Shown here one piece after another: positions 42,119 through 51,196 of a DNA stretch of 64,000 bases. Position numbers and translations under genes: made by a program. Below the pieces are notes generated by a model, which worked only from the letters and a program-made list of their open reading frames with translations, was not told the origin of the DNA and ran no database searches. Each line of letters starts with the position of its first letter. Within the stretch, counting starts at the first letter, position 1. The DNA comes from CAZVNZ01 sp964628515 (GTDB lineage Bacteria; Bacillota; Clostridia; Christensenellales; Christensenellaceae): the NCBI GenBank assembly GCA_964628515.1, contig CAZVNZ010000006.1, positions 61,702 to 125,701 on the forward strand. The letters are read 5' to 3'.

Positions 42119-43108
42119 ATGAAAGCGGTACTAATAGGGTTTGGTTATTGGGGGCCAAATATAGCACGCAACTTAAACGCATCAAAGGATTTTGAGTTTT
42201 ATGGTGTGTGCGATGTAGACACAAATAAATTAGAAAAAGCAAAAAGCATATACGGAGAAAAAACAAAATATTATACCGATTATAAAGAAGTAATTGCGGA
42301 TAAAAACGTGGAAGCATGTGCAGTAGCCCTTAGAAACGAAATTGGGCAAAAGGTTGCAAGAGAAGTGCTAAAAGCAAAAAAACATTTGTTTATGGAAAAA
42401 CCTATGGCAACTAAAATGGAAGATGCACTCATACTAAAAGAGTTAGGGGAGCAAAACAAAGTACAGATACATGTGGATCACATTTTGATTTACAATCCTT
42501 ATATTAAAAAAATAAAAGCCCTATTAGACAGCGGCGAGCTTGGAGAGCTACTGTATTTTGAATCTAACAGAGCAAACTTAGGGCCTCACATTAAAAACGA
42601 TATGAATGCAATGTGGGATTTGGCGGTGCACGATTTAGCCATTTTAGATTATTTGACGGGTGGCAAAGTAGCCAAAACAGTTAAGTGCATGGGTCTAAAA
42701 AAATATTCATCCAAAGAAGTATTATCCTACCTTACAATAAAATATGACGATTGCATTGCAATGCTGAAATCTTCCTGGATTTCTCCCGTTAAAGAACGGG
42801 GTATGATTATTTCCGGAACCAAAAAAATGATAGTCTTTGACGATTTAAAAGACTCGGAAAAGCTGATGATTTACGACAAAGGCGTGGATATAGACGAAGC
42901 TGTGTTTGAAGAATACGGCAAATACGAAGCGCAGGTAAGAATGGGAGATTTATTTGTACCCTATGTAAAAGGTGAGGATGCCTTGCTTAACAGTTTAACT
43001 CATTTTTACGACAGCATAAAATCAAATAAGCAATCAAACTCCGGAGTAGACCAAGCAATACGCATACTGGAAATATTGGAAAAAGCAGACGAGGATTTGG
43101 CAAAATAA
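42119..43108 (+). CDS. Gfo/Idh/MocA-family oxidoreductase
   Basis: The 329-residue NAD(P)-dependent enzyme has the Rossmann start VLIGFGYWGPNIARNL, the EKP motif (MEKPMATKMEDA, about residues 98-109) and substrate-side AMWDLAVHDLAILDYL. This subgroup often acts on UDP-GlcNAc-derived 3-oxo sugars (WbpB/WlbA-like), consistent with the surface-sugar context. AGAGGAG precedes the ATG. Confidence 0.88.
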   Translation: MKAVLIGFGYWGPNIARNLNASKDFEFYGVCDVDTNKLEKAKSIYGEKTKYYTDYKEVIADKNVEACAVALRNEIGQKVAREVLKAKKHLFMEKPMATKMEDALILKELGEQNKVQIHVDHILIYNPYIKKIKALLDSGELGELLYFESNRANLGPHIKNDMNAMWDLAVHDLAILDYLTGGKVAKTVKCMGLKKYSSKEVLSYLTIKYDDCIAMLKSSWISPVKERGMIISGTKKMIVFDDLKDSEKLMIYDKGVDIDEAVFEEYGKYEAQVRMGDLFVPYVKGEDALLNSLTHFYDSIKSNKQSNSGVDQAIRILEILEKADEDLAK

Positions 43109-43145
43109 ACTAAATTTAGTTTAAATATTTATTAAAAGGCGGAAA

Positions 43146-44612
43146 ATGGGCAGTATAACAAAAAACAAATACGAAACAATCCAAATAATTGTAGCATTTT
43201 CATTAATTTTGCTTATTACTATACCTATGCTAAAGCTCTGTTTTTACGCAAATCCGGTTAGCGATGATTTTGCAAATGCAGTTGAGTATCAAAAAAAGGA
43301 CTCCGGTTCTCTAATTAATAATGCTATTAATGCATTTGAATACACTTGGAAAAATGCAAGTGCAACACTATTTACACATATTTTTGTTGTGGCATTCCCT
43401 GCATTTGCAATAGGCGGAGAGTTTGCAATGCAGTTCTTCTTGTTTTTGTTTATGCTTACATTTTTTTTAGCAGTATTTGTATTCTCACGCACAATAGTAA
43501 ATACTTTATTTAAAGTAAAAAAACTAAGTCTGACATTATGGTTTTTCTTGCTGATGTTAGTGCTATTTACTCAATTTACACCGAACTTACTATATCAGGC
43601 GGAAATGTTTTACTGGTATACGGGAAGTGCGGCATATATGTTGCCGTTTTCTATGTTGTTATTTACAATAGCTGCATTTATAAAGCTTTTTAGCAGTGGC
43701 AACAAAAGGAAATGGACAATAATTTTGTGTATACTTGTGCTATGCTTATCCTTAAGTGTATTTTTATTTTTATTTTCTATGCTTTTATTATTACTATTTA
43801 TAAGTATCTATGTATTTAAAAATATGAAAGAATATAGAAAGTATTTAATTCCAATACTAATAGTTTTTTTAACAGGAATGTTTATTAATTTAATTGCTCC
43901 GGGAAATTACGTAAGATTTGATTACACACAAGCTTATATTAGAGACCCATTTATAATAAATATATATAATACTTTTAAATACAGCGGTATATATTTTGAA
44001 GAAGTTTTTTCCTCATTCCCTGTACTTTTTGCAATATTCTTAATAGCAATACCGGTATGCAAGTATGCAAAAAATTGTGCTATTTCCTTTAAGTTGCCGG
44101 CGATAGTAACCCTAATTTCCGCAATACTTTTTCTCGCGGCATTTTTCCCCGTATTTTATGGTTACGGAAACAACTATCAACCTGCAAGATACATTGGTAT
44201 AATGCGCCTTGTAGCTGTTTTGCTTACAGTACTGAATGCAATTTACTGGACAGGCTGGCTTGCAAAAAAACATAATTTTATTTTAGATACATCATTTAAA
44301 AAATTTGCAATGGTAGGTATGGCATTAATATCGCTTACTGTTTCCCTAAAAAGTTATCCAATACAACAATGGATTTCGCCAAATATTATAGATGCGTTTA
44401 CAACAGGGTTGGTGGAAAGGTCTCGAGGAGAATACGATAGGGTTATGTCTGATATTGCTAATTCTTCCGATGCCGATGTACTTGTTGAACCACCAAAAGA
44501 ATTGTACCCTTTACTAAAAAATACGGATATGTCTTATGAGCCTACAATGTACGTAAATAAAGCTATTGCAATTTTATACAACAAAAATTCCGTTGCATAC
44601 ACACAACCATAA
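43146..44612 (+). CDS. Polytopic membrane protein, DUF6056-like (GT-C glycosyltransferase-like)
   Basis: The 488-residue protein has about 10-11 hydrophobic helices, an early extracytoplasmic NPVSDDFANA (residues about 35-44; an acidic pair after TM1 is the GT-C catalytic signature), WYTGSAAYMLPFSMLLF and a soluble C-terminal tail. It fits the DUF6056 class found in clostridial glycan loci, probably using a polyprenyl-linked sugar made by the adjacent GT2 enzyme. The acceptor is unknown. Confidence 0.7.
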   Translation: MGSITKNKYETIQIIVAFSLILLITIPMLKLCFYANPVSDDFANAVEYQKKDSGSLINNAINAFEYTWKNASATLFTHIFVVAFPAFAIGGEFAMQFFLFLFMLTFFLAVFVFSRTIVNTLFKVKKLSLTLWFFLLMLVLFTQFTPNLLYQAEMFYWYTGSAAYMLPFSMLLFTIAAFIKLFSSGNKRKWTIILCILVLCLSLSVFLFLFSMLLLLLFISIYVFKNMKEYRKYLIPILIVFLTGMFINLIAPGNYVRFDYTQAYIRDPFIINIYNTFKYSGIYFEEVFSSFPVLFAIFLIAIPVCKYAKNCAISFKLPAIVTLISAILFLAAFFPVFYGYGNNYQPARYIGIMRLVAVLLTVLNAIYWTGWLAKKHNFILDTSFKKFAMVGMALISLTVSLKSYPIQQWISPNIIDAFTTGLVERSRGEYDRVMSDIANSSDADVLVEPPKELYPLLKNTDMSYEPTMYVNKAIAILYNKNSVAYTQP

Positions 44613-44653
44613 TATTATACATTTAACATATTGAAAATCATCCACCAAACCAC

Positions 44654-44682
44654 TTGCCACTTACAAATACTCGTGCTATAAT
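44654..44682 (+). promoter_or_regulatory. Promoter before the lipoprotein gene
   Basis: TTGCCA (44654-44659), 17-base spacer, TATAAT (44677-44682). Confidence 0.6.
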
Positions 44683-44778
44683 CTATTTATCTCGTTATTT
44701 TCAACACAATTAAATATTAAGAATATAAGAATTGATTATTACTTAACTGATACCAACGAGGATAAGGAGGGTAAATCT

Positions 44779-45651
44779 ATGAGAAAAGTACTCATACCTT
44801 TTTGCATACTTATAATGTGCTCTATTTTCTTATACTCTTGTACGCATGCAATAACATCACGAAAAATAACCAAACTGCCAGAAAAAACAAAATATATTCA
44901 GTATGCGGATACAGGAATAGACTATTCGGGTAGCGAAATGGAATTCCGTTTTGAAAAGAGTTTTCTTGATTATGCACCGCCTACCTTTAATTCTTTTGGA
45001 TATGATGATGTTTTTGGTGTGGCAACAAATGTAAATTTCAACGAGCCGGGGAAATACACCGTTACCTTAAATTTAGATGAAACCAAGTACGACATTGAAG
45101 TTATTCCCATTGAGCAAAGTAATCTTGACGCAAAGCTACAAGAAAAAATTATTACTGCTATGAAAAGCGCAACACAGGAGGACTACACAAATGTAAAGGA
45201 CATTGTTCGACAGTACCTAACCTTGCTAAACAAAGCGAATTTGATATCATCAACGGAAGAAGCAGACGAACAAATTGCGTATGCGCAGACTATGATAGAC
45301 CCTAATTCTCCCATTTTTAAAAGCATCTCAAATGAAATTTACTATAGTTATTCGTGGACTGGTCAGTATAAGTTTGTTAATGAAGATAAACTGCGAAACA
45401 GCGAATTTCATTTTGAATATATTTATTTTAACGGCGATACAGCGGAAGTAGGAGTAACAAATAAATCTATACTTACTCTTGAGGATACTGTAGAAGTTGA
45501 CGACAAAAAAATGAAAAGATATAACCGGTCATTAATGTATCCGCGCCGAATTGGTCTTAATCGTATAGATGGCAAGTGGGTTATTTCCTCTGATGAATAC
45601 TCTACGAACTCCGTGTCTGATATTTGGGATCAGGCAGTATCATCAAACTAA
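44779..45651 (+). CDS. Lipoprotein of unknown function
   Basis: The 290-residue protein has a signal peptide ending in a lipobox FLYSC (Cys at residue 21). An Ig-like beta segment may occupy about 35-115 (FNEPGKYTVTLNLDETKYDI), and the remainder is mixed helical/beta (VRQYLTLLNKANLISSTEEA, FHFEYIYFNGDTAEVGVTNK), similar to DUF4829/NTF2-like extracellular domains. A strong AAGGAGGG precedes the ATG. The next small membrane gene is 10 bases downstream. No function is recognised. Confidence 0.7.
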   Translation: MRKVLIPFCILIMCSIFLYSCTHAITSRKITKLPEKTKYIQYADTGIDYSGSEMEFRFEKSFLDYAPPTFNSFGYDDVFGVATNVNFNEPGKYTVTLNLDETKYDIEVIPIEQSNLDAKLQEKIITAMKSATQEDYTNVKDIVRQYLTLLNKANLISSTEEADEQIAYAQTMIDPNSPIFKSISNEIYYSYSWTGQYKFVNEDKLRNSEFHFEYIYFNGDTAEVGVTNKSILTLEDTVEVDDKKMKRYNRSLMYPRRIGLNRIDGKWVISSDEYSTNSVSDIWDQAVSSN

Positions 45652-45661
45652 GAGGTAGGTT

Positions 45662-46036
45662 ATGATTTTAGTTGTAATAATGTTGTTTTTTTTGCCTACA
45701 ACTATATCCACGGTTTTTTATTTGTATCAACTATTCAAAAGTAAAAACCCTAAGGGCACACTTATACCCGGTGTATTTACAGGATTATCTTCCGGTTTTA
45801 TTATATTTGCCTTTGAAGCGGAGTTGTCTTTGCATATTACTCAAAATATGATAATAAGTTGTGCAGTGACGGCGGTAGCATTGATTTTTGGAGTTGTATA
45901 TATCAAAAAAGGTATAAAAGATAGCAGGAAGGCATATATTGCTGTTTCTTCCTTTCTTATTGGTGTTGCTGTCAGTCATATTATATTTTTGTTGTATTCT
46001 ATGAGGATAATTGTTGATTATTTTAGTCATATTTAA
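45662..46036 (+). CDS. Small four-helix membrane protein, unknown
   Basis: The 124-residue protein has four hydrophobic segments (about 3-23, 33-53, 62-82 and 92-115) separated by basic loops (KSKNPKG, YIKKGIKDSRK). It follows the lipoprotein closely and is probably co-transcribed. No known family is recognised. Confidence 0.6.
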   Translation: MILVVIMLFFLPTTISTVFYLYQLFKSKNPKGTLIPGVFTGLSSGFIIFAFEAELSLHITQNMIISCAVTAVALIFGVVYIKKGIKDSRKAYIAVSSFLIGVAVSHIIFLLYSMRIIVDYFSHI

Positions 46037-46086
46037 TGGTGGGGGTATAATGAGGAAACTCCATCGCCTACACGCAACCTCAATAA

Positions 46087-46947
46087 CTACCTAAACCAAT
46101 TAACCAAATAAACCTGCAAATTTTCCCCATGCTTTAAATTAAGCTTTTTTCTAATATTAACCCTATGAAAATCCACCGCTTTTCTTGTTATAAAAAGGGT
46201 TGTAGCTATTTCTTTACTGCTTATACCCTCTTTAATAAGTCCTGCAATCTGCCTTTCTCTTGGGGTTAGCATACCAATGTTTGTGGGGCGATTTTTTAAA
46301 GAAGGGCTTACAACCTCGTCTAAAATATTGTTTATCATATCTATATCCGTTTTATTTACGGTTTTTTTAAGATAGTTTAGTGAGGGCTTTACATACTGCT
46401 CTATATTGCTTGTTATGGTTTTCTCTAACTCCAAACGGTAGTTGTCCTTTTGCTTCATTAAAGTTATTAGTAGACTGTTTTGCTTTTCTAACTCGCTTAA
46501 CCTGCTTTCCAAATCCTGTGCCATTGCCTGCATTTCCTTTTGAAAGCTAATATCCTTAACATACTCTATTACAAGGCAAACCTCTCCGCTTTTCTCAAAA
46601 ACAGGTACGGTATATATTTGTTGCCAGCCTTTATCCACACCGTTTATGGAATAACGTGCCGTTTGTTGCTGTGGCTTTTTGCTTTTAATGGTGTTAAGCG
46701 CAGGGCAACCTTCGCAAGGGGAGTCACTTTGATGATAAACCTTGTAACATTCGTGATTTTTTGCTTTAGAATTATACCATTTTCTCATAGACTTATTTTC
46801 GAATTGGATTTTAAGTTGGGTATTTAGTACGCAAACACCGTCCGACATATTCTCAAATATGCTTAAATAGGGGCTTTCCTCTAAAAAAAAGTCTGTGCTT
46901 TGCTCTACATAAATGCCGTCTGCTGTGGTTTTATCAAAAATATCCAT
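46087..46947 (-). CDS. PAS-LuxR transcriptional regulator
   Basis: The 286-residue protein has a PAS domain (about 25-135, YLSIFENMSDGVCVLNTQLK) with a Cys cluster HECYKVYHQSDSPCEGCPAL (about 66-85), then a coiled coil (about 140-180) and a C-terminal LuxR helix-turn-helix (LTPRERQIAGLIKEGISSKE, IATTLFITRKAVDFH). It is divergent from the old-yellow-enzyme reductase gene, which it probably regulates. The C-x(12)-C-x2-CP pattern is common in anaerobe PAS proteins and may bind a metal or sense redox. Confidence 0.85.
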   Translation of the reverse strand: MDIFDKTTADGIYVEQSTDFFLEESPYLSIFENMSDGVCVLNTQLKIQFENKSMRKWYNSKAKNHECYKVYHQSDSPCEGCPALNTIKSKKPQQQTARYSINGVDKGWQQIYTVPVFEKSGEVCLVIEYVKDISFQKEMQAMAQDLESRLSELEKQNSLLITLMKQKDNYRLELEKTITSNIEQYVKPSLNYLKKTVNKTDIDMINNILDEVVSPSLKNRPTNIGMLTPRERQIAGLIKEGISSKEIATTLFITRKAVDFHRVNIRKKLNLKHGENLQVYLVNWFR

Positions 46948-47009
46948 ACATCACCTAAAAGACAAATAATATTAATTATAGCATATTGGTGAGTGTTGTC
47001 AAGATAAAC

Positions 47010-47026
47010 CCCAGTATTTTACTGGG
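47010..47026 (+). promoter_or_regulatory. Operator-like palindrome between the LuxR and reductase genes
   Basis: CCCAGTA-TTT-TACTGGG, a perfect 7-bp inverted repeat about 85 bases before the reductase start. ACAGTATTTATTGG further on (47034-47047) is a partial copy. A possible -10 TATAAT is at 47084-47089, but no good -35 is at the right distance, consistent with an activator-dependent promoter. Confidence 0.5.
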
Positions 47027-47111
47027 TATAACCACAGTATTTATTGGCGTTGATAGTATTTATATATAGGTATAAAATAAGCATATAATAAAAAATAGGA
47101 GGCTCGTATTT

Positions 47112-48353
47112 ATGAGTAAGATGCTTGAAAGTATTAAAATCGGTAATAAAATTGCACCTAACCGCATAGTAATGAACGCAATGGAGTGTTGCGATGCCGA
47201 CGAAAACGGAAATCCTACCGCCGCTACATATGCAAGGTACGAAAAGCTTTTTGAAGGTAAAGCAGGTGTTGTGGACTTAGAAGCAATAACGGCGCAGTAC
47301 GAAAGCCGTTCCCGTAAGTTTCAACTTAGCATTATGCCAAAAAATGCTAAAGAGCTTGAAAAATTTGTGGCTCATTTAAAAAAGATAAATAAGGATACAG
47401 TATTTGTCTTTCAATTAACCCATTCGGGGGAAATAAGCCACCCCGATTTTTCCAAGCGTGTGCGTGTAACTAAAGAACCGCTGTACGGCTACGAAAATTC
47501 CACATTAATCGGAGAAACGGAAATCAATAAAATAATGGACGAATTTGTACTTGCAGCTAAAATTGCTCACGATGCAGGTGCGGACGGTGTAGACCTTAAA
47601 TTCTGCCACGGTTATTTAGGCTCTCAAATACTTCGCCCTTTTAATAAAGAAAACTGGAAATACGGCGGTAACTGGGAAAATCGTAAGCAATATGCAATAG
47701 ATTTAACTTCTCGTGTAGTTAAAGAAATAAACGACCCAAACTTTATTGTAGGCTCTAAAGTTTCTATTTACGAAGGATTTCCGGGCGGACAGGGTACAGC
47801 CTCCGCAGATAGCGGTTTAATGGACCTTACAGAATCCATAGACTTAATTAAAAGCATAGAGCAAGCAGGAGCAAAGTATATTCTCCAGTCCGCAGGCTCT
47901 CCCTCTCACACCCTTGCGCTATCCCAACCCGATAAGAAAATACCGGACTACGGCTACCTGCATCACTATTTCCAAAAAGTATGCAGAGACAATCTTAAAA
48001 AAGAAACGGTGGTAATGGGCTCCGCATATTCCATATTCAGAAACGGAAAAACCAGCTTTCAAGCGGTAAAACCGGAAAACAACACATTTGAGTATTGGGC
48101 AAATAAAAATATAGAAGAGGGCATTACAGACATGGTGGCATTAGGCAGACAATCCTTTGCAGACCCATATTTACCCCTAAAATTTATGGAAAATAGGCAA
48201 GAGGAGATTAAATGGTGCACCGCTTGCGATAACTGCATTGAGTTTTTAATTCGCCAAGAGCATGTAGGCTGCGCAACCTTTAATAAAGAATTTACAAAGC
48301 GCATGTCCGAAATACGCAAAGAAAAAGGGTTGTTAAAGGAAAAACATACCTAA
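47112..48353 (+). CDS. Old yellow enzyme-family NADH:flavin oxidoreductase (FMN/Fe-S)
   Basis: The 413-residue protein has the OYE barrel: LESIKIGNKIAPNRIVMNAM, FQLTHSGEISHP, ELKEAAKIAHDAGADGVDLK-like region with HGYLGSQILRPFNKE, FADPYLPLKF. The Fe-S segment CTACDNCIEFLIRQEHVGC is present, as in 2,4-dienoyl-CoA reductase and BaiCD-type enzymes. The C-terminal FAD/NAD domain of those ~640-residue enzymes is absent, so electrons must come from a partner. Substrates of this subclass are enoates or other activated alkenes. AATAGGAGG precedes the ATG. Confidence 0.85.
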   Translation: MSKMLESIKIGNKIAPNRIVMNAMECCDADENGNPTAATYARYEKLFEGKAGVVDLEAITAQYESRSRKFQLSIMPKNAKELEKFVAHLKKINKDTVFVFQLTHSGEISHPDFSKRVRVTKEPLYGYENSTLIGETEINKIMDEFVLAAKIAHDAGADGVDLKFCHGYLGSQILRPFNKENWKYGGNWENRKQYAIDLTSRVVKEINDPNFIVGSKVSIYEGFPGGQGTASADSGLMDLTESIDLIKSIEQAGAKYILQSAGSPSHTLALSQPDKKIPDYGYLHHYFQKVCRDNLKKETVVMGSAYSIFRNGKTSFQAVKPENNTFEYWANKNIEEGITDMVALGRQSFADPYLPLKFMENRQEEIKWCTACDNCIEFLIRQEHVGCATFNKEFTKRMSEIRKEKGLLKEKHT

Positions 48354-48400
48354 TTAATATAAACTCCTTTTATAGCATTTTGTCTTGGTATAAAATGAAC

Positions 48401-48456
48401 ATATAGCTACATTAATGCAGTTCGCAAAGCGAACAATATAAATCAAGTTGCTATAT
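48401..48456. repeat. Dispersed REP-like element
   Basis: ATATAGC (48401-48407) and GCTATAT (48450-48456) enclose the perfect hairpin GTTCGC-AAA-GCGAAC (48420-48434). The reverse complement of 59603-59670 matches it over more than 60 bases. The core hairpin and flanks also resemble the 93-bp array at 9 kb. Confidence 0.8.
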
Positions 48457-48474
48457 AGAGAAATATGTACAAAA

Positions 48475-48510
48475 AAAGCAGTAGTTACGCAAAAATGTAA
48501 TTACTGCTTT
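48475..48510 (-). terminator. Terminator between the reductase and lgt genes
   Basis: A 14-bp stem with one G-U pair (AAAGCAGTAGTTAC at 48475-48488 with 48497-48510), loop 8. On the minus strand it is followed by seven T (A-run 48471-48477), so it serves lgt; it may act in both directions. Confidence 0.8.
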
Positions 48511-48518
48511 TAATTTGC

Positions 48519-49280
48519 TTATGGGTTTATAAACTTGTTTTTGGGAAGCACTTTAGGAATAAACAGCGCTAACCCAATAATCACTATAAAAATAGAAATA
48601 AATTGAGAGGTGGAAAGCACCCCGATTTCTCCTCTGAAATCCGAGCGGAAAACTTCGATTACAGACCGCCCAATGCCGTATAAAATAAGGTATAACGCAC
48701 CTGTACGTCCCGGTCTTCTTTCTTTGTGAGCATACAACACAAGCACTAAGGCAAGGAGAAAATCACCTCCGGCGGAAAAAAGCTGGGTGGGCAGCAAAGG
48801 CACTCCGCTTGGGGCAAGGGAGCCCTCAGGGAACACCACACCAATAGGGCATGAGGTCTCTGCACCGTAGCAACAGCCGGCAAGAAAACAGCCTATGCGT
48901 CCAAAGCCTTGTGCCAAGGCAACGGAAGGCATAAATAAATCAAAGTATTCAAAAAAACTTAAACCCTTTTTGTAGCAGTAAATAATTACGGAAATGGTGG
49001 CTAAAATTATTCCACCGTATACTACAAAGCCACTTCCGGAAAAAATACTTAAAGGGTTTGCAATAATGTTTGGCAAATCTTGAAGTACATAAAGGAGTTT
49101 GCCCCCTAAAAATCCAAATATTATGGCAAATAAGCACACGGTTACTATACTGTCCGAGCTTAAATTGCGTTTTTTTCCTCTGTACAAAGCCATCAGTAAG
49201 GCAAAAACTATGCCTATGCCTATCATTAGCCCGTAGCCGTGTATGGTTATTGGCCCTATAGAAAAAATATCGTTATACAA
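48519..49280 (-). CDS. lgt: Prolipoprotein diacylglyceryl transferase
   Basis: Lgt attaches diacylglycerol from phosphatidylglycerol to the lipobox Cys of prolipoproteins; several lipoproteins occur in this window. Markers: IFSIGPITIHGYGLMIGIGI, GFLGGKLLYVLQD, and the signature GRIGCFLAGCCYG, with about seven membrane helices. I place the start at TTG 49280 (253 residues), 4 bases after GGAGAGGTG; an upstream in-frame TTG at 49295 overlaps that ribosome site. Confidence 0.93.
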   Translation of the reverse strand: MYNDIFSIGPITIHGYGLMIGIGIVFALLMALYRGKKRNLSSDSIVTVCLFAIIFGFLGGKLLYVLQDLPNIIANPLSIFSGSGFVVYGGIILATISVIIYCYKKGLSFFEYFDLFMPSVALAQGFGRIGCFLAGCCYGAETSCPIGVVFPEGSLAPSGVPLLPTQLFSAGGDFLLALVLVLYAHKERRPGRTGALYLILYGIGRSVIEVFRSDFRGEIGVLSTSQFISIFIVIIGLALFIPKVLPKNKFINP

Positions 49281-49355
49281 AAAGCACCTCTCCAATTCTG
49301 TTATTATGATTATGTCTTTAATCGGCTTTTACTTTGCTACACATAAAAGCAAATC

Positions 49356-49399
49356 AAACTATGATACAATTATACTTTCAATAAATTATATCATAGTTT
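49356..49399. promoter_or_regulatory. 11-bp inverted repeat between lgt and the SDR gene
   Basis: AAACTATGATA (49356-49366) and TATCATAGTTT (49389-49399) are perfect, with a 22-base AT-rich centre that includes possible -10 sequences. It lies upstream of lgt and after the SDR stop; a regulatory or attenuating site is possible. Confidence 0.4.
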
Positions 49400-49442
49400 A
49401 ATCAATATGTCATTTCTATTTGCAATTAGTTAATATTTAAAA

Positions 49443-50213
49443 TTAGTATAAAATATATCCGCCATCGCAAACAATTTCCGCACCCGTTACATAAGAGGAG
49501 GCATCGCTTGCCAAATATACTATTGTTGCCGCCAGCTCATATGGCTCTGCAAATCTGCCCATGGGTACACGAGGTAGCCAAACGGGGTGCATATCCGTCC
49601 ATTGCTTTGCCATTTCCGTCATATGATACCCGGGGCTAACGCAGTTTACACGCACGCCGTCAGGTGCAAGCTCGCAACCTAAGGAACGGGTAAAGGAGAT
49701 TACAGCACCTTTGGTAGCCGCATAATAGGTAGCACGTTGTGGTACGTTGTAAATATGTGCAGACATGGAGGCAACATTTACAATAGACCCGCTTTTTTGC
49801 TTAATCATATATTTTGCAGCCTCTCTGGAGCAATAAATAGTGCCGTTTACATTTACGTCTACTTGAAAAGCAATGTCTTTTGGCTCTAAATCTATTAGCT
49901 TACCTTCAATGGATGCAATACCTGCATTGTTAAAAAGTATATCCACCTTGCCGTACTTGTCTACAACATCTTTAAACATTTTTTCCACTTGGTCGGGTTT
50001 GTGCACGGCGCATTGTAAGCCTATTGCTTCTTTTCCCGTGGCATCGCTGCCCTCCTTTGCCGCCGCTTGTGCGTCCTCTAATTTTAAATCGGTGTATACA
50101 ACCGTTGCCCCTGCCTCAAGTAATCCTTTAGAAACCGCCTTTCCTATACCTGCCGCAGCGCCTGTAACTACCGCTATTTTGCCGTCTAACTTAAATTTGT
50201 CTAAAACTCCCAT
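49443..50213 (-). CDS. Short-chain dehydrogenase/reductase, copy 2 of tandem pair
   Basis: The 256-residue classical SDR has TGAAAGIGKAV (NAD(P) binding), NNAGIAS, the catalytic Ser in NVASMSAH and YYAATKG (YxxxK). It resembles gluconate-5-/sorbitol-type dehydrogenases by sequence style. It is a close paralogue of the next upstream gene, with long identical blocks from residues 1-20 and in the last 100 residues. The gene pair faces away from a sugar ABC transporter, so oxidation or reduction of the imported sugar is a reasonable guess. Confidence 0.9.
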   Translation of the reverse strand: MGVLDKFKLDGKIAVVTGAAAGIGKAVSKGLLEAGATVVYTDLKLEDAQAAAKEGSDATGKEAIGLQCAVHKPDQVEKMFKDVVDKYGKVDILFNNAGIASIEGKLIDLEPKDIAFQVDVNVNGTIYCSREAAKYMIKQKSGSIVNVASMSAHIYNVPQRATYYAATKGAVISFTRSLGCELAPDGVRVNCVSPGYHMTEMAKQWTDMHPVWLPRVPMGRFAEPYELAATIVYLASDASSYVTGAEIVCDGGYILY

Positions 50214-50288
50214 TTGTTTAGAACTCCTTTGTATTATATTTAGGGTGATAATAAAAAAGCGAGATAAAATTACCTCGCTTATTTCTTA

Positions 50289-51059
50289 TTAATAAAGTAC
50301 GTATCCGCCGTCGCAAATAATTTCTGCACCTGTAACATAGGAGGAGGCATCACTTGCTAAATAAACGATGGTGGGTGCAAGCTCGTAAGGCTCTGCAAAT
50401 CTACCCATGGGGATTCTCTCCAACCAAATTGGGTGCATATCCTTCCATTTTAGGTTAAGCTCTGTCATATGATATCCGGGGCTAACGCAGTTTACACGTA
50501 CGCCGTCGGGTGCAAGCTCGCAACCTAAAGAACGGGTAAAGGAAATAATTGCGCCCTTTGTTGCCGCATAGTAAGTAGCTTTTTGAGGTACGTTATAAAT
50601 ATGAGCAGACATAGATGCCACATTAATAATAGAACCGCTTTTTTGCTTAATCATATATTTTGCTGCCTCTCTGGAGCAATAAATTGTGCCGTTTACATTT
50701 ACGTCCACATGCTTTGCAATATCTTCGCAAGAAAGGTTTACAAGAGCGTCCGCCACATTGGCAATACCTGCGTTATTGTATAAAATATCCACCTTGCCAT
50801 AGGTGTCTACAACCGCTTTAAACATGGCTTCAACCTCTTCGGGTTTATCTACCGCACATTTAAGCCCTATTGCCTTTCCGCCTGTAATTTCCGCACCTTT
50901 TTTTGCCGCCGCCTGTGCATCCTCAAGCTTTAAATCGCTATACACAACAGTTGCCCCTGCCTCAAGCAATCCTTGAGAAACCGCATTGCCTAATCCTGCC
51001 GCAGCACCTGTTACAACCGCAATTTTGCCGTCTAACTTAAATTTGTCTAAAACTCCCAT
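50289..51059 (-). CDS. Short-chain dehydrogenase/reductase, copy 1 of tandem pair
   Basis: The 256-residue SDR is the same length as the downstream copy and aligns without gaps. TGAAAGLGNAV, NNAGIAN, NVASMSAH and YYAATKGA show an intact active site. Differences concentrate in the middle (about residues 55-125) and around the substrate loop near 195-215 (LNLKWKDMHPIWLERIPMG vs MAKQWTDMHPVWLPRVPMG), suggesting different substrate preference after duplication. Promoter is probably in the 540-bp AT-rich stretch shared with the transporter. Confidence 0.9.
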   Translation of the reverse strand: MGVLDKFKLDGKIAVVTGAAAGLGNAVSQGLLEAGATVVYSDLKLEDAQAAAKKGAEITGGKAIGLKCAVDKPEEVEAMFKAVVDTYGKVDILYNNAGIANVADALVNLSCEDIAKHVDVNVNGTIYCSREAAKYMIKQKSGSIINVASMSAHIYNVPQKATYYAATKGAIISFTRSLGCELAPDGVRVNCVSPGYHMTELNLKWKDMHPIWLERIPMGRFAEPYELAPTIVYLASDASSYVTGAEIICDGGYVLY

Positions 51060-51196
51060 ATTAGTTACTCCTTTAATATATTGTTGTAATAATTAGTGTG
51101 AAATAAGTTGTTATATAATGTTAGTATACTTTATAAAAAATTTTTTTTCAATACCCACTTATTTAAAATCAATACAAATGTTCAACTTTTAACCGT

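Noticed and set aside
36423..44612. Legionaminic/pseudaminic acid locus because of the LegB-like protein
   Set aside because: No NeuB-type synthase, hydrolysing epimerase or CMP-transferase is present; FdtA-like and DegT genes fit a 3-amino-6-deoxyhexose better.
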